NCBI RefSeq assembly: GCF_018831085.1
Contig: NZ_JAGPNM010000001.1
Coordinates: 248,001-312,000 of the forward strand
Source: Rheinheimera oceanensis
Lineage (GTDB): Bacteria; Pseudomonadota; Gammaproteobacteria; Enterobacterales; Alteromonadaceae
Reading direction: 5' to 3'
Length of the DNA: 64,000 nt
Below the pieces are notes generated by a model. The model ran no database searches. It worked only from the letters and a program-made list of their open reading frames with translations, and was not told the DNA's origin. The number at the start of each line of letters is the position of its first letter. The first letter of the stretch is position 1. Of this stretch, positions 28,265-39,614 are shown in pieces. The position numbers and the translations under genes were made by a program.

Positions 28265-29165
28265 CAAAACCTTCACGGCTGGTACGTTCACCGCGTAACC
28301 TTGCCATTTCTAACCGGGCATAGCGGTGCTCAACAAACTCAAATACATTGGTTGCCAGTACTTTTTTGTAGTACTCCAGCGCCTGCTCTGGTTGTTGCTT
28401 GCTGTCATGCCACTTGGCCAGATAAAAATACACTTCACACAAGCGCTCTGCCAGTAACTGCGGGCCGGATAAATCCTGCATTACCGAGTCAAGTAACGCA
28501 CGTTCTGTTATCTCACCGGCCAGAAAACGCACAATGTTGGTAGACCACTCGGCCTGATCCAGTATTTGGGCACGCTGCTGCAATTGTTGCTGCGCCTGCT
28601 CTGCTGACTGCTCATTTTGCGCCAGATATAACCAGATCACGCGATACGCATCTGTTGGTTTTAACGCCAGAAAACGTTCAAAATCGCCTATGGCTAACTC
28701 TGTTTTACCGGCATAATACAGTGCTATACCACGGTTTAAATAAGCAAACTCGTGCTCAGGGGCCAGCTCCAGCGCAGAATCGAAAGCTTCATATGCCGAG
28801 TCAAAGTCACCGCTAACGGTATGATGAATACCAACAAAGTTGTATGCATCTGCCATATCGGGTTTTAGCCGCAACGCTCTTAAAAAATCCAGCCGGGCCA
28901 GCGAACGCAGACCAACACTGTCGTACATTACACCGCGATCGTAATACAGCTGAGCAGATTGCTCTTCTGATAACTCGGCGCGATACAGAATTTCAGTTAA
29001 GCGGGCGATAGCCAGTTCAGTACGGTAAGATACCGCCAGAGGCTCTGGCGTTAGCCAGCCTCCGGAGGTAGCCGGCTGAGTGGTTGCACAACCACCCAGC
29101 AATGTTACCAGCAGCGCCAGCGGCGCTGCCCGGCGTAACAGCCTATCAGGCATTTTCTTCAACAT
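28254..29165 (-). CDS. nlpI: TPR lipoprotein NlpI
   Basis: 303 residues. Lipobox LLGGC (Cys26). TPR repeats follow: [56 protein letters not shown] and [28 protein letters not shown], as in E. coli NlpI. NlpI is an outer-membrane adaptor that brings peptidoglycan hydrolases to the protease Prc. The pnp-nlpI order is conserved. Its start overlaps the end of pnp by 20 bases; another ATG at residue 5 is possible. Confidence 0.93.
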   Translation of the reverse strand: MLKKMPDRLLRRAAPLALLVTLLGGCATTQPATSGGWLTPEPLAVSYRTELAIARLTEILYRAELSEEQSAQLYYDRGVMYDSVGLRSLARLDFLRALRLKPDMADAYNFVGIHHTVSGDFDSAYEAFDSALELAPEHEFAYLNRGIALYYAGKTELAIGDFERFLALKPTDAYRVIWLYLAQNEQSAEQAQQQLQQRAQILDQAEWSTNIVRFLAGEITERALLDSVMQDLSGPQLLAERLCEVYFYLAKWHDSKQQPEQALEYYKKVLATNVFEFVEHRYARLEMARLRGERTSREGFDEP

Positions 29166-31275
29166 TAGCAGACTCAGTAGCAGGTTTAGCGCTTGCTTCC
29201 TTGATACTCAGGCGTACGCGACCTTGCTTGTCAACTTCAAGTACCTTAACAGCCACTTTCTGGCCAACTGTTAAGTGCTCAGATACATTGTTTACGCGCT
29301 CATCAGAGATTTGCGAAATATGTACCAAACCATCTTTACCCGGCAGTACGTTAACAAAAGCGCCGAAATCAACGATACGTACTACTTCGCCCTGATAAAT
29401 AGCACCGACTTCAATTTCTGCCGTGATGGCATTGATCTTGTCGATAGCAATTTGCGCCGCTTTTGCCGTAGTTGCCGCAATTTTGATACTGCCATCATCT
29501 TCCAGCTCAATAGTAGTACCTGATTCTTCCGTGATCTGACGGATAACCGCACCACCTTTACCGATAACTTCGCGGATTTTCTCCGGGTTAATCTTCATTG
29601 TGTAAATACGCGGAGCATACTCAGACATTTCTTCACGGTGACCGCTGATGGCCTGATCCATTACGTTCAGAATATGCAAACGGGCAGCTTTGGCCTGCTT
29701 AAGTGCAATTTGCATAATATCTTTGGTAATACCGTCGATCTTAATGTCCATTTGCAGTGCCGTAATACCTTCGGTAGTACCGGCTACTTTAAAGTCCATA
29801 TCGCCTAAGTGATCTTCATCACCTAAAATGTCCGACAGTACTACGAAATCGTCACCTTCTTTCACTAAGCCCATCGCAATACCGGCAACAGAAGCTTTAA
29901 TAGGTACACCTGCGTCCATCAGTGCCAGTGAAGAACCACACACTGATGCCATAGAGCTTGAGCCGTTAGATTCAGTGATTTCTGACACTACGCGCACAGT
30001 GTACGGGAAGTCATTGAAATCTGGCATTACCGCCTGTACACCACGCTTGGCTAAACGGCCATGGCCGATTTCGCGCCGCTTTGGTGAACCGATCATACCG
30101 GTTTCACCTACTGAGTACGGCGGGAAGTTATAGTGCAACATAAAGGTATCAGTTTTTGCACTTAATAAATCATCTACTGTTTGGGCATCGCGCGCTGTAC
30201 CCAGGGTTGCCGTTACCAGTGCCTGAGTTTCACCACGGGTAAACAACGCTGAACCATGAGTACGTGGCAGTACGCCGGTCATTACGCTTAAGCCGCGGAT
30301 CATTTCCGGATCGCGGCCATCAATACGCGGTTCACCTTTAGTGATACGACCACGTACTACTTTAGATTCCAGGTTGTGGAAAATCTCGCCTACTTCCAGT
30401 GTATCTAACTTTTCATCTTCGGCCAGCTCAGCCGTCAGTTTAGCCAGCAGCGCGGCTTTAATTTCACCGATACGCTCATAGCGTTTGGCTTTCTCGGTAA
30501 TGCGATAGGCGTCACCTAAATCAGCAGCGGCTAAGGCTTCAATTTTTTCAATCAGGGCAACATTTTTCTCTGGTGCCTGCCAGTTCCATGCCGGTTTAGC
30601 TGCTTCTGCAGCAAAGCCGTTAATCGCGGCAATAGCTGTTTGCATTTGCTCATGGCCATATACAACTGCGCCTAACATTACGTCTTCAGATAAAATGCCA
30701 GCTTCAGATTCAACCATTAACACTGCACCGGCAGTACCGGCTACCACTAAATCCAGTTTAGAGGTTTTCAGCTCGTCTTCAGACGGGTTTAGTACGTACT
30801 GATTATTGATATAACCAACACGGGCAGCACCAATAGGGCCGCTAAACGGAATACCTGAAATGGCCAGTGCCGCAGAGGTACCAATTAACGCTACGATATC
30901 CGGCTGAATTTCTGGCTGTACAGACACTACCGTTGCAACAACCTGAACTTCGTTAGTGAAGCCTTCCGGAAATAATGGCCGGATAGGACGGTCAATCAGA
31001 CGGGCGATCAGCGTTTCGCCTTCTGAAGGACGGCCTTCACGTTTAAAAAAGCCGCCAGGAATACGGCCGGCAGCATACATTTTTTCCTGATAATTCACGG
31101 TTAACGGGAAGAAATCCTGGCCTGGCTTGGCTTCTTTTTTGCCCACTACTGTTACTAAAACTGACGTATCACCCAGGCTGGCCAGTACTGCGGCATCTGC
31201 CTGACGGGCGATAACGCCGGTTTCCAGGGTGAAAGTATGTTGGCCGAACGGGAATGATTTTACGATGGGAGTCAC
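29146..31275 (-). CDS. pnp: Polynucleotide phosphorylase
   Basis: 709 residues with a GTG start and AGGAAA upstream. Two RNase PH-like cores (about 10-220 and 310-545), e.g. [31 protein letters not shown] and [19 protein letters not shown], are joined by a helical domain; KH (about 553-615, [20 protein letters not shown]) and S1 (about 620-690, [24 protein letters not shown]) follow. PNPase degrades RNA from the 3' end and is part of the degradosome. It follows rpsO; the rpsO terminator lies between them. Confidence 0.98.
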   Translation of the reverse strand: MTPIVKSFPFGQHTFTLETGVIARQADAAVLASLGDTSVLVTVVGKKEAKPGQDFFPLTVNYQEKMYAAGRIPGGFFKREGRPSEGETLIARLIDRPIRPLFPEGFTNEVQVVATVVSVQPEIQPDIVALIGTSAALAISGIPFSGPIGAARVGYINNQYVLNPSEDELKTSKLDLVVAGTAGAVLMVESEAGILSEDVMLGAVVYGHEQMQTAIAAINGFAAEAAKPAWNWQAPEKNVALIEKIEALAAADLGDAYRITEKAKRYERIGEIKAALLAKLTAELAEDEKLDTLEVGEIFHNLESKVVRGRITKGEPRIDGRDPEMIRGLSVMTGVLPRTHGSALFTRGETQALVTATLGTARDAQTVDDLLSAKTDTFMLHYNFPPYSVGETGMIGSPKRREIGHGRLAKRGVQAVMPDFNDFPYTVRVVSEITESNGSSSMASVCGSSLALMDAGVPIKASVAGIAMGLVKEGDDFVVLSDILGDEDHLGDMDFKVAGTTEGITALQMDIKIDGITKDIMQIALKQAKAARLHILNVMDQAISGHREEMSEYAPRIYTMKINPEKIREVIGKGGAVIRQITEESGTTIELEDDGSIKIAATTAKAAQIAIDKINAITAEIEVGAIYQGEVVRIVDFGAFVNVLPGKDGLVHISQISDERVNNVSEHLTVGQKVAVKVLEVDKQGRVRLSIKEASAKPATESANVEENA

Positions 31276-31424
31276 GTGTTTGTTTCCTTTACTTAATCGC
31301 CTAATTGCGATGTCATTTTTGTCGTTTAATTCTTACTTAGTATACTCTGTAACCAAAGCACAAAGATAGTTCAGTCAATCGTTAACTTTGGTGAAAAATA
31401 GTCTGCACTCTGGCAAGCTGAATT

Positions 31425-31451
31425 AAAAAAGGGGCTTAAAGCCCCTTTTTT
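31425..31451 (-). terminator. Intrinsic terminator between rpsO and pnp
   Basis: AAAAAAGGGGCTTTAAGCCCCTTTTTT type hairpin, symmetric, 12 bases past the rpsO stop. Partial readthrough into pnp is expected, as known in other gammaproteobacteria. Confidence 0.9.
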
Positions 31452-31462
31452 ACTTAAACCGA

Positions 31463-31732
31463 TTAACGGCGTAAGCCTAAACGCTCAATCAGTGTTGCGT
31501 AACGGCTCTGGTCTTTACCTTTTAAGTAATCCAGTAACTTACGACGCTGGCTAACCATACGTAACAAACCACGACGTGAGTGGAAGTCATGTTTGTGCTC
31601 GGCGAAATGGCCCTGCAGGTGGTTAATAGACGCAGTTAACAGGGCTACCTGTACTTCCGGTGAACCTGTGTCGCCTTGCTTAACAGCATAGTCAGCAACA
31701 ATTTTTGCTTTATCAGCAGCGCTTAAAGACAT
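31463..31732 (-). CDS. rpsO: 30S ribosomal protein S15
   Basis: 89 residues from the ATG at 31732 (GGAG upstream), standard length; earlier in-frame starts are not needed. Typical sequence: [52 protein letters not shown]15 binds the central domain of 16S rRNA early in 30S assembly and often represses its own mRNA. It lies between truB and pnp, the usual order. Confidence 0.98.
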   Translation of the reverse strand: MSLSAADKAKIVADYAVKQGDTGSPEVQVALLTASINHLQGHFAEHKHDFHSRRGLLRMVSQRRKLLDYLKGKDQSRYATLIERLGLRR

Positions 31733-31857
31733 ATTTAACTCCAAATGTGAGTGAACTATAGTCAGGGAATCGCCGATCACTCATCCAGCAGACCCCAAAA
31801 AAATCCGGCGTATCATAGCATTTTACGGCCTTTTTACAAGGCGTTTCTGTGCAGTAC

Positions 31858-32784
31858 CTATTGCAATGCCGCCGTATTAAGTAAGCGCCGTGAACTCAGT
31901 ACACCTTGCTGCACCTGGCCAATACCAAAGAAGTTATCATCCGGCCCGTGCAATTTTACCGCCGCAATATCCCCGGCTGCCAGCTGGCAGTTCTGGCCAT
32001 GCTGCAACCGGTACTGCTCCTGCTCTGTCAGGGCCAGCTTAGGCATATCTGCAATACCGGCATCCAGTGGTAACAACAGCGCATCCATATCACTAAAATC
32101 ACCACTGCTATGGCATTGCTCTGCCAGTGCATCAAGCTGTGGCGGTGTAACCATTTGCGCTGCGCTAAAAGGCCCAACCTGTGTACGATGCAAAGCACCA
32201 ACATGGGCACCGCAGCCCAGCGCTTCGCCCAGGTCATCTATTAGCGTACGGATATAGGTGCCCTTAGAGCAGTGCACAATAAAATCGGCAGTGCTGCCAC
32301 TGAACTTCAGCAGCTCAAAGCGGAAAATACTGATTGGCCGGGCTTCTCGCGGTACGGTAATGCCCTGCCGGGCATAGCGGTATAGCGGCTGGCCCTGGTA
32401 TTTAAGGGCCGAAAACATGGTAGGCACCTGCAAAATATCACCGCGAAACGCCGTTAACGCCTGCTCCAGAGCCGCCTGACTGAACTGCACCGGCTTTTCA
32501 CTGATTACTTCGCCTTCAATATCACTGGTACTGGTACGGATACCAAAGTTAGCCGTTACCAGATAGGTTTTATCGGTATCAAGCAAAAACTGGCTGAACT
32601 TGGTAGCCTCACCAAAACAGATTGGCAGTAAACCCGACGCCATAGGGTCCAGCGCACCGGTATGGCCGGCTTTTTGTGCCTGAAACAGCCAGCGCACACG
32701 CTGCAAAATACCGTTGCTGCTCACTTCCAGCGGTTTATCTAGTAACAAAATGCCGTTTACGGCCCGGGCATTTTTCCGTGCCAT
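31858..32784 (-). CDS. truB: tRNA pseudouridine-55 synthase
   Basis: 308 residues. Catalytic Asp46 in GHTGALDPMASG, with KPLEVSSNGILQRVRW before it, KTYLVTANFGIRTSTSDIEG, and CSKGTYIRTLIDDLGEALGCGAHV; a C-terminal PUA-like domain follows. TruB makes pseudouridine 55 in the T loop of nearly all tRNAs. The ATG overlaps the rbfA stop (TAATG), so translation is coupled. A 125-base gap precedes rpsO. Confidence 0.97.
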   Translation of the reverse strand: MARKNARAVNGILLLDKPLEVSSNGILQRVRWLFQAQKAGHTGALDPMASGLLPICFGEATKFSQFLLDTDKTYLVTANFGIRTSTSDIEGEVISEKPVQFSQAALEQALTAFRGDILQVPTMFSALKYQGQPLYRYARQGITVPREARPISIFRFELLKFSGSTADFIVHCSKGTYIRTLIDDLGEALGCGAHVGALHRTQVGPFSAAQMVTPPQLDALAEQCHSSGDFSDMDALLLPLDAGIADMPKLALTEQEQYRLQHGQNCQLAAGDIAAVKLHGPDDNFFGIGQVQQGVLSSRRLLNTAALQ

Positions 32785-33233
32785 TAGTTTGCCGGCTCGT
32801 CGCTGTCATTTTCTGAACTGTCTGCAGCATCAACCACATCATCCAGTGCCTGGCCAGACTGTAACCTGCGCCGGTCATCCTCTGCCCGGGCGTTACTAAC
32901 CAGTGTGGCCATGCGGATACCTTCGTTTAATGATTCATCAAAGGCAAAGCGGATATGCGGCACAATACGTGCCTGAATACGTTTGCCAATTAAGCTGCGG
33001 ACAAAACCAGAGGCATCGTTGAGGATCTTAAGGTTATCTTCAACCTTATCACCGGCAAGGCCTAAAAAGGTGACAAACACTTTGGCGTGGGATAAATCGC
33101 GTGACACTTCTACGTCTGATACGGTGATCATGCTGTGCAGACGCGGATCTTTAATTTCGCGTTGCAGGATCACCGCCATTTCTTTTTTCATTTGCTGCGA
33201 CAGTCTGTCGACGCGCGAGAATTCTTTACTCAT
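32784..33233 (-). CDS. rbfA: Ribosome-binding factor A
   Basis: 149 residues from the ATG at 33233 (MSKEFSRVDRLSQQMKKE). Typical RbfA: LQREIKDPRLHSMITVSDVEVSRDLSHAKVFVTF and a KH-like end MRTPHIRF-like segment (RIVPHIRFAFDES). The tail is acidic (VVDAADSSENDSDEP). RbfA helps mature the 30S 5' end and matters in the cold. Between infB and rbfA lies a strong hairpin (33262-33288), which may lower rbfA-truB expression. Confidence 0.96.
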   Translation of the reverse strand: MSKEFSRVDRLSQQMKKEMAVILQREIKDPRLHSMITVSDVEVSRDLSHAKVFVTFLGLAGDKVEDNLKILNDASGFVRSLIGKRIQARIVPHIRFAFDESLNEGIRMATLVSNARAEDDRRRLQSGQALDDVVDAADSSENDSDEPAN

Positions 33234-33261
33234 AACATTATTTCCATTGTCTGTTGCAGAC

Positions 33262-33288
33262 AAAACAGGGGCCAAAGGCCCCTGTTTT
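33262..33288 (-). terminator. Hairpin between infB and rbfA (attenuator-like)
   Basis: AAAACAGGGGCC, loop of three, GGCCCCTGTTTT on the minus strand, 15 bases past the infB stop. The short T-run suggests partial termination within the operon. Confidence 0.7.
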
Positions 33289-33303
33289 AGTATTGCGTGC
33301 CTG

Positions 33304-35988
33304 TTACAGGGTGCGTTCAACCTGTATTACTTCAAATACTTCGATCTGATCGCCTTCGCGCACATCGTTGTAGTTCTTCACGCCGATACCGCATTCAAAG
33401 CCGTTACGTACTTCACTAACGTCATCTTTAAAGCGACGCAGCGATTCCAATTCGCCTTCAAAGATAACCACGTTATCACGCAGTACCCGGATAGGGGCAT
33501 TACGTTTAATGACACCCTCTGTAACCATACAACCGGCAACAGCGCCAAACTTAGGTGAACGGAATACGTGCCGCACCTGCGCCAGGCCGATGATTTGCTG
33601 TTTGAACTCCGGAGCCAGCATACCGGTCATTGCCGCGCGAACTTCGTCTAACAGCTCATAAATGATACCGTAGTAACGTAAATCCAGGCCTTCGTCTTCA
33701 ACCAGTTTACGCGCAGAACCATCAGCACGCACGTTGAAGCCGATGATAATAGCCGAAGATGCTGCAGCCAGTGTCACGTCAGTTTCAGTGATACCACCTA
33801 CGCCTGAGCCAACAATTTTCACTTTTACTTCATCAGTTGATAATTTCATCAGTGATTCGGTAATCGCTTCGACCGAGCCCTGTACATCGGCTTTTAATAC
33901 GATGTTCAGCTCTGATACATCGCCTTCAGTCATGTTAGCAAACATATTCTCCAGCTTAGACTTCTGCTGACGCGCTAACTTAACATCACGGAATTTACCC
34001 TGACGATACAGTGCTACTTCACGTGCTTTACGCTCGTCTTTAACCACTGTCACTTCATCACCCGCTTGCGGCACACCGGATAAACCTAAGATTTCTACCG
34101 GAATTGACGGGCCGGCGGTTTTAATTTCTTTACCGTTTTCGTCGCGCATCGCACGGACACGGCCGTATTCAAAACCACACAGCACGATTTCGCCCTGTTT
34201 CAGCGTACCTTCCTGTACCAGGATAGATGCTACCGGGCCACGGCCTTTGTCCAGGCGTGATTCAATAACCACACCGCGGGCTAAACCCTGCTTCACAGCT
34301 TTTAATTCCAGCAGCTCAGATTGGTTCAGAATGGCTTCAAGCAAGTCATCAATACCCATGCCTGATTTTGCCGACACCGGTACAAACTGCGTATCACCGC
34401 CCCACTCTTCAGAAATAACGTCGTACTGTGACAGCTCGTTGCGTACCCGGTCCGGATCAGCTTCCGGCTTATCCATTTTGTTTACAGCAACCACAATTGG
34501 CACACCGGCAGCTTTAGCGTGCTGGATAGCTTCTTTGGTTTGCGGCATTACGCCATCATCGGCTGCAACAACCAGAATAACAATATCGGTTGCCTTGGCA
34601 CCACGGGCACGCATTGAGGTAAACGCCGCGTGGCCTGGTGTATCAAGGAAAGTCACCATACCGCGGTCAGTTTCAACATGATAAGCACCAATATGCTGGG
34701 TAATACCACCTGCTTCACCGGCGGCAACTTTCGCTTTACGGATGTAATCCAGTAATGAGGTTTTACCGTGGTCAACGTGGCCCATAACCGTTACTACCGG
34801 TGCACGAGGCTCCAGATCGCCTTCGCCCTGACGGTCAGACATTACCGCTTCTTCCAGCTCATTTTCTTTGGTCAGGGTAAACTTGTGGCCCATTTCTTCA
34901 CAGACAATAGCCGCAGTTTCCTGATCAATGACCTGGTTAATGGTTGCCATAGCCCCCATTTTCATCATGACTTTAATTACTTCAGACGCTTTAACCGCCA
35001 TCTTGGCAGCTAATTCAGCCACAGTGATGGTTTCGCCAATTTTTACTTCACGCTCAACCGGCTGGGCAGGTTTATTAAAACCATGCTGCATACTGGTTGG
35101 GGTTTTCTTTTTCTTTGAATGACGGTTAGCGCGGTTAAAGGCTTCTTTGTCATTGGCATCGTCTTTTTTCTTGCCTTTAACAACCGGCGCTTTTTTACCG
35201 GCGCCACGACGGCCAGCGCGTTCTTCTTTAGCGTCTACTTCGTCTTCAGCCTGTTTAGCAAACTCGTTGCTTGTCAGGTGATAATCATCGGTATCCGTTG
35301 GTTTGGATTTCTCTTCCTGTGCCCAACGCTCGCCGTTTTCTTCTGCCAGCTTGCGTGCTGCTTCTGCCTGCTTAGCAGCTTCTTCTTCCAGTTTACGCAG
35401 TGCTTCAGCTTCCTGCTGCTGACGAATGCGTTCGGCTTCTTTACGGGCTTCTTCTTTTGCTGCACGACGGGCCGCTTCTTCCGGATCGTCTTTCAACAAC
35501 TGTGCCTGCTTAGCATCTTCGCGGCGTTTAGCCTCAGCGGCTTTGCGCTCGGCTTCTTCTTTCGCTTTAGCTGCAGCAATTTCTTTAGCTTTACGGTCTG
35601 CTTCTGCACGTGCCTGCTCAGCTTCTGCGCGGGCTTTCTCTTCAGCTACACGAGCTTCTTCCTGCGCTTTTAATGTTGCTTCGTCAATCATCGGCTTTTT
35701 CACGTAAGTTTTTTGCTTACGCACTTCAACCTGAATTTCGCGGTTGCGACCTGCGCCACCCGCTACGCTCAGCGTGGTTTTTTCTTTGCGTTTTAATGTT
35801 AAACGCGCAGGTTCTGCCGACTTACCGCCATGCTGAGCACTTAAATGTTCCAGCAGGGATTTTTTCTCATCTTCGCTGACTACCTGACCGGCTGCTTTAC
35901 TGATCCCGGCATCAGCGAATTGCTGCACTAACCGCTCAACAGTAGTACCGACATCACTGGCTAGCTTTTCTATAGTGACTTCTGCCAT
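33304..35988 (-). CDS. infB: Translation initiation factor IF-2
   Basis: 894 residues. An N-terminal IF2N domain ([21 protein letters not shown]) is followed by a long charged coiled-coil (about 90-220) rich in Ala, Glu, Lys and Arg, then a second IF2N-like region. The GTPase G domain begins about 392: [15 protein letters not shown] (G1), DTPGHAAF (G3) and [13 protein letters not shown] (G4). Domains II, III and C2 follow. IF-2 brings fMet-tRNA to the 30S subunit. Length is as in E. coli (890). Lies 21 bases after nusA. Confidence 0.98.
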   Translation of the reverse strand: MAEVTIEKLASDVGTTVERLVQQFADAGISKAAGQVVSEDEKKSLLEHLSAQHGGKSAEPARLTLKRKEKTTLSVAGGAGRNREIQVEVRKQKTYVKKPMIDEATLKAQEEARVAEEKARAEAEQARAEADRKAKEIAAAKAKEEAERKAAEAKRREDAKQAQLLKDDPEEAARRAAKEEARKEAERIRQQQEAEALRKLEEEAAKQAEAARKLAEENGERWAQEEKSKPTDTDDYHLTSNEFAKQAEDEVDAKEERAGRRGAGKKAPVVKGKKKDDANDKEAFNRANRHSKKKKTPTSMQHGFNKPAQPVEREVKIGETITVAELAAKMAVKASEVIKVMMKMGAMATINQVIDQETAAIVCEEMGHKFTLTKENELEEAVMSDRQGEGDLEPRAPVVTVMGHVDHGKTSLLDYIRKAKVAAGEAGGITQHIGAYHVETDRGMVTFLDTPGHAAFTSMRARGAKATDIVILVVAADDGVMPQTKEAIQHAKAAGVPIVVAVNKMDKPEADPDRVRNELSQYDVISEEWGGDTQFVPVSAKSGMGIDDLLEAILNQSELLELKAVKQGLARGVVIESRLDKGRGPVASILVQEGTLKQGEIVLCGFEYGRVRAMRDENGKEIKTAGPSIPVEILGLSGVPQAGDEVTVVKDERKAREVALYRQGKFRDVKLARQQKSKLENMFANMTEGDVSELNIVLKADVQGSVEAITESLMKLSTDEVKVKIVGSGVGGITETDVTLAAASSAIIIGFNVRADGSARKLVEDEGLDLRYYGIIYELLDEVRAAMTGMLAPEFKQQIIGLAQVRHVFRSPKFGAVAGCMVTEGVIKRNAPIRVLRDNVVIFEGELESLRRFKDDVSEVRNGFECGIGVKNYNDVREGDQIEVFEVIQVERTL

Positions 35989-36009
35989 TTGTGTTGTTAC
36001 CTCCGTTGA

Positions 36010-37509
36010 CTACTTATTTTCTTCGCTAAACCAAACGATATTACGGGCTGCCATGATCAGGTCGGCGGCTTGCTGTTCCGACATTGGCGCTATTTCCAGT
36101 AAATCGTCTACACCCAGCTCTGCCAGGTCGTCTAACGTTGTTACCCCTTTACTGGCCAGAACATAGGCCGTATGGGTATCTAATTCTTTCAGCGCTAACA
36201 GCGCTTCTGTTGGTTGCGCGTCTTCCAGTGATTCTTCACTGGCCAGAGCGCGGGTGGTTAATACTGCTTTGGCACGGCTACGCAGTTCTTCCACTGTGGC
36301 TTCGTCCAAACCATCAATACTTAACAACTCGCTGATGGGCACATAAGCAATTTCTTCCAGCGTGGAGAAACCTTCATCTACCAGCACGTCGGCAAAGTCT
36401 TCATCAATTTCCAGGGCGTCAACAAATACCTGACGAACCTTGGCAGTTTCTTCCTGGTGTTTTTGCTTCATGGCGCTCACTGACATTACGTTCAGCTCCC
36501 AGCCGGTAAGCTGGCTGGCTAAACGTACGTTCTGACCGTTACGGCCAATGGCCATCGCCAGATTAGCGTCTTCTACCGCGATATCCATTGAATGCGTGTC
36601 TTCATCAACGATGATAGACGCCACTTCAGCCGGAGCCATAGCATTGATAACAAACTGCGCATCGTTATCGTCATACAGTACGATATCAACCCGCTCACCG
36701 GCCAGCTCGTTCGATACGGCCTGCACACGTGAACCACGCATACCAACACAAGCACCCACCGGGTCGATACGACGGTCATTGCTTTTCACTGCGATCTTGG
36801 CACGTGCCCCCGGATCCCGGGCCGCACCACGCAGTTCAATCATCTCTTCGCCGATTTCAGGCACTTCAATACGGAATAGTTCCAACAGCATTTCCGGGCG
36901 TGAACGGCTTAAAAACAGCTGCGCACCACGCGCTTCCGGTTTTACTTCAAATAACAATGCACGGATACGATCGCCGGGGCGGTAGGTTTCACGCGGTAGC
37001 ATTTCGTCACGGCCTAACATCGCCTCGGCGTTGTTGCCTAAATCAACAATAATGCTGTCACGGTTTACTTTCTTCACCACGCCGGTAACTAATTCACCCA
37101 CCTGGTCAATATAGGCTTCTACTACCTGTGAACGCTCAGCTTCACGTACTTTTTGTACAATTACCTGCTTGGCCATCTGGGTGGTGATACGGTCAAACTC
37201 GATAGAGTCAATTTGCTCTTCGTAGTAATCGCCAACCTGTACCGAAGGGTCGTCGTACTGCGCTGCTGATAATGTCATCTCACGGTACGGATGCTCCTGC
37301 ACCTGATCGTCCGGAATAACCTGCCAGCGGCGGAATGTTTCGTAAGCACCGGTTTTACGGTCAATACTCACGCGAACTTCAATATCACCTTCATTCTTTT
37401 TCTTGGTGGCCGCTGCCAGTGCAAACTCCAGTGCCTGGAAGATTTTCTCCCGTGGCACGGATTTTTCGTTTGAAACTGCATCAACAACTAATAATATTTC
37501 TTTTGCCAT
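36010..37509 (-). CDS. nusA: Transcription termination/antitermination factor NusA
   Basis: 499 residues. N-terminal RNA polymerase-binding domain ([24 protein letters not shown]), then S1 ([16 protein letters not shown]) and two KH domains ([45 protein letters not shown]). Two C-terminal acidic repeat domains about 360-490 ([32 protein letters not shown]). NusA controls pausing, termination and antitermination. It follows rimP after 29 bases. Confidence 0.98.
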   Translation of the reverse strand: MAKEILLVVDAVSNEKSVPREKIFQALEFALAAATKKKNEGDIEVRVSIDRKTGAYETFRRWQVIPDDQVQEHPYREMTLSAAQYDDPSVQVGDYYEEQIDSIEFDRITTQMAKQVIVQKVREAERSQVVEAYIDQVGELVTGVVKKVNRDSIIVDLGNNAEAMLGRDEMLPRETYRPGDRIRALLFEVKPEARGAQLFLSRSRPEMLLELFRIEVPEIGEEMIELRGAARDPGARAKIAVKSNDRRIDPVGACVGMRGSRVQAVSNELAGERVDIVLYDDNDAQFVINAMAPAEVASIIVDEDTHSMDIAVEDANLAMAIGRNGQNVRLASQLTGWELNVMSVSAMKQKHQEETAKVRQVFVDALEIDEDFADVLVDEGFSTLEEIAYVPISELLSIDGLDEATVEELRSRAKAVLTTRALASEESLEDAQPTEALLALKELDTHTAYVLASKGVTTLDDLAELGVDDLLEIAPMSEQQAADLIMAARNIVWFSEENK

Positions 37510-37538
37510 TGCTTGTTGCCTCGCTTTGCCCCGATACC

Positions 37539-37994
37539 TTAAAACACCGGTACCACGTTTGCTTTATCTACGTTATCCATCAGCAAACGATAGGGTTTGC
37601 CATCTACTTCCACTATCAACATATCGTCTTCAATAGCTGTTAGTACGCCTTTAAACTTACGCCGGCCATCCTGAGGAATAGCCAGTTTTACTTCAATTTT
37701 TTGCCCTACCACCGCCAGAAAATGTGCAGGTGTAAACAATGGCCGATCCAAGCCTGGTGACGATACCTCAAGCAGGTACTCATTGGTTATCGGATCTTCC
37801 ACATCTAAAATGGCACTCACTTCACGACTGACCAACGCGCAATCGTCAACATTGACACCATCAGCGTGATCAATATACAGCCGTAAAGTTGAATGACGAC
37901 CAGCCTGCACCAATTCCAGCCCCAACAACTCAAAGCCTGCAGCTTCAACTGTTGGCAGCAATAACTCTGTCAGTGTCTGTTCTTGCTTAGTCAA
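37539..37994 (-). CDS. rimP: Ribosome maturation factor RimP
   Basis: 151 residues with a TTG start: GGAGG lies 5 bases upstream and no ATG fits. Typical Rim[75 protein letters not shown] and a C-terminal SH3-like domain. RimP helps assemble the 30S subunit. It is the first protein gene of the nusA operon, after tRNA-fMet and two hairpins. Confidence 0.96.
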   Translation of the reverse strand: MTKQEQTLTELLLPTVEAAGFELLGLELVQAGRHSTLRLYIDHADGVNVDDCALVSREVSAILDVEDPITNEYLLEVSSPGLDRPLFTPAHFLAVVGQKIEVKLAIPQDGRRKFKGVLTAIEDDMLIVEVDGKPYRLLMDNVDKANVVPVF

Positions 37995-38059
37995 CGAGAC
38001 CTCCGGAAATTCTGCTGTGGCAGGTTACTTAGCCAGTAACAGCGGCAACAACAGTAAAT

Positions 38060-38080
38060 AAAAAAAGGGCGTTTAGCCCA
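38060..38080 (-). terminator. Second hairpin between tRNA-fMet and rimP
   Basis: On the minus strand GGGC, short loop, GCCC and a run of seven T. The stem is short but the T-run is good. It may limit readthrough from the tRNA promoter into rimP-nusA. Confidence 0.6.
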
Positions 38081-38110
38081 TTACTGCGTAAAACTGAGTC
38101 TGCAGATACG

Positions 38111-38134
38111 AAAACGCCCCGAACTAGCGGGGCG
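38111..38134 (-). terminator. Terminator after tRNA-fMet
   Basis: On the minus strand CGCCCC, eight-base loop, GGGGCG, then TTTT. It lies about 65 bases past the tRNA 3' end. Confidence 0.7.
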
Positions 38135-38200
38135 AATGGGCATCCAATCAATTAACATATCGCCAATGTTAATTGAAAATCTAATCACTTCATCAGAAGT

Positions 38201-38277
<77 letters not shown>

Positions 38278-38351
38278 TCCGTAATTGGCGCTTATTATAT
38301 AGCGCTGACTGGTTTATCGCAAGCATTGCCTTGGCAAACTACCGATAAATT

Positions 38352-38436
38352 TGGTGCCGAGAGCGGGACTTGAACCCGCACGTCCGAAGACACTACCCCC
38401 TCAAGATAGCGTGTCTACCAATTTCACCACCTCGGC
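38352..38436 (-). tRNA. leuU: tRNA-Leu (GAG)
   Basis: 85 bases including encoded CCA, with the long variable arm of tRNA-Leu. The anticodon GAG lies at 38400-38402, in the loop TTGAGGG closed by CTATC/GGTAG. The T arm GGTTCAAGTCC is normal. It lies 13 bases after the secG stop, as leuU does in E. coli. Confidence 0.97.
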
Positions 38437-38449
38437 TAAATTAAGAGGA

Positions 38450-38776
38450 TTAGTTACCTACAGGGATATCGCTGGTGTCATCTTTTTTCGGCGCTGCCTG
38501 CTCAGTAACGGGTACTGATAAATCATCCCAGGCGTCTACTTTTTTGCTACCTGCACTGTAATTACCCAGCACAATACTTAACACAAAAAATATAGTGGCC
38601 AGCACCGTAGTGGTCTTGGTAAGAAAATTACCGGTACCTGACGAGCCAAACACGGTTGCAGAAGCACCGGCGCCGAAAGCTGCTCCCATATCAGCACCTT
38701 TACCATGCTGAATTAACACCAAACCGATTAATGCTATGGCAACTAACAAATAAACTACTATCAAAACTTCGTACAT
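38450..38776 (-). CDS. secG: Preprotein translocase subunit SecG
   Basis: 108 residues from the ATG at 38776 (AAGGAAT upstream). Two membrane helices (about 3-20 and 54-71) with the SecG loop QHGKGADMGAAFGAGASATVFGSSG between, and an Ala/Asp-rich C-terminal tail. SecG assists SecYE in preprotein export. The secG-leuU-metY-rimP order matches E. coli. tpiA ends just upstream. Confidence 0.95.
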   Translation of the reverse strand: MYEVLIVVYLLVAIALIGLVLIQHGKGADMGAAFGAGASATVFGSSGTGNFLTKTTTVLATIFFVLSIVLGNYSAGSKKVDAWDDLSVPVTEQAAPKKDDTSDIPVGN

Positions 38777-38778
38777 GC

Positions 38779-39531
38779 TTATTCCTTTGCACCTTTTGTA
38801 ACTGCAAGGCAAATTTGCGCAAATTCTGCTGGTTTGAGGCTCGCACCACCTACCAGCGCACCGTCTATGTCGGCTTGGCGAAATAATGCAGTAAAATTGT
38901 CTGCATTAACACTGCCGCCATACAATAATTTTACCCTTACTGCTGATTGCGTATTGTACCTGGCCAGATGTTGCCGGATAAAAGCATGGGTCGTTTGCGC
39001 CTGTTCCGGCGTGGCCGACTCACCTGTGCCTATGGCCCATATTGGTTCATATGCAATCACTGATTTCGCCAGTAATTCGGGCTGCGAAGCATACACCGCA
39101 TCAAGTTGCCGCGCAAGAACCTGCTGCGTTTTTTCTTGCTGGCGCTCGGTTGCAGATTCACCGACACATAATATAGGCGTTAAACCTGCAGCAACAGCCC
39201 TCGCCAGCTTAGCGGCTATAAGCTCATCGCTTTCACCGTTTAACGCACGCCGCTCTGAATGGCCGACAATAACATAACTGGCTCCGGCTTCCTGCAATAA
39301 ATCAGCACTGAGTTCACCGGTAAAAGCGCCGCTTATTTCATGGCTTAAGGTTTGTCCGCCAAGCGCAAAATTACACGATGCCGGGAAGTGTGTTAACAGC
39401 GTAGCTGGCGGGCACACTACAACAGCTTGTTCGGTTAACGGCAGTGCCGTTAACACCCCGACCATCTCCTCAACCAGTGCGGCTGAACCGTTCATCTTCC
39501 AGTTCGCGGCTATCAGTGGTGTGCGTTGCAT
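38779..39531 (-). CDS. tpiA: Triosephosphate isomerase
   Basis: 250 residues. Active-site residues are visible: Lys12 (AANWKMNG), His91 (VGHSERR) and Glu162 (AYEPIWAIGTG); the phosphate-binding GGSVN and GALVGGASL loops follow. It interconverts dihydroxyacetone phosphate and glyceraldehyde 3-phosphate. Its position between glmM and secG is common in Shewanella and Vibrio relatives but not in E. coli. The end overlaps no gene; secG starts two bases after. Confidence 0.98.
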   Translation of the reverse strand: MQRTPLIAANWKMNGSAALVEEMVGVLTALPLTEQAVVVCPPATLLTHFPASCNFALGGQTLSHEISGAFTGELSADLLQEAGASYVIVGHSERRALNGESDELIAAKLARAVAAGLTPILCVGESATERQQEKTQQVLARQLDAVYASQPELLAKSVIAYEPIWAIGTGESATPEQAQTTHAFIRQHLARYNTQSAVRVKLLYGGSVNADNFTALFRQADIDGALVGGASLKPAEFAQICLAVTKGAKE

Positions 39532-39614
39532 GGTGCTGTATCCCTGTAATTAGACGGGCGCGATATTAACCAACCACGCCGGTGCAAACAAGCTTTAATG
39601 GCGTATTTGGACAA

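Noticed and set aside
35119..35673. Plus-strand 184-codon frame opposite infB
   Set aside because: A shadow of the Lys/Glu/Ala-rich coiled coil of IF-2; Phe/Cys-rich low-complexity translation with no ribosome site.
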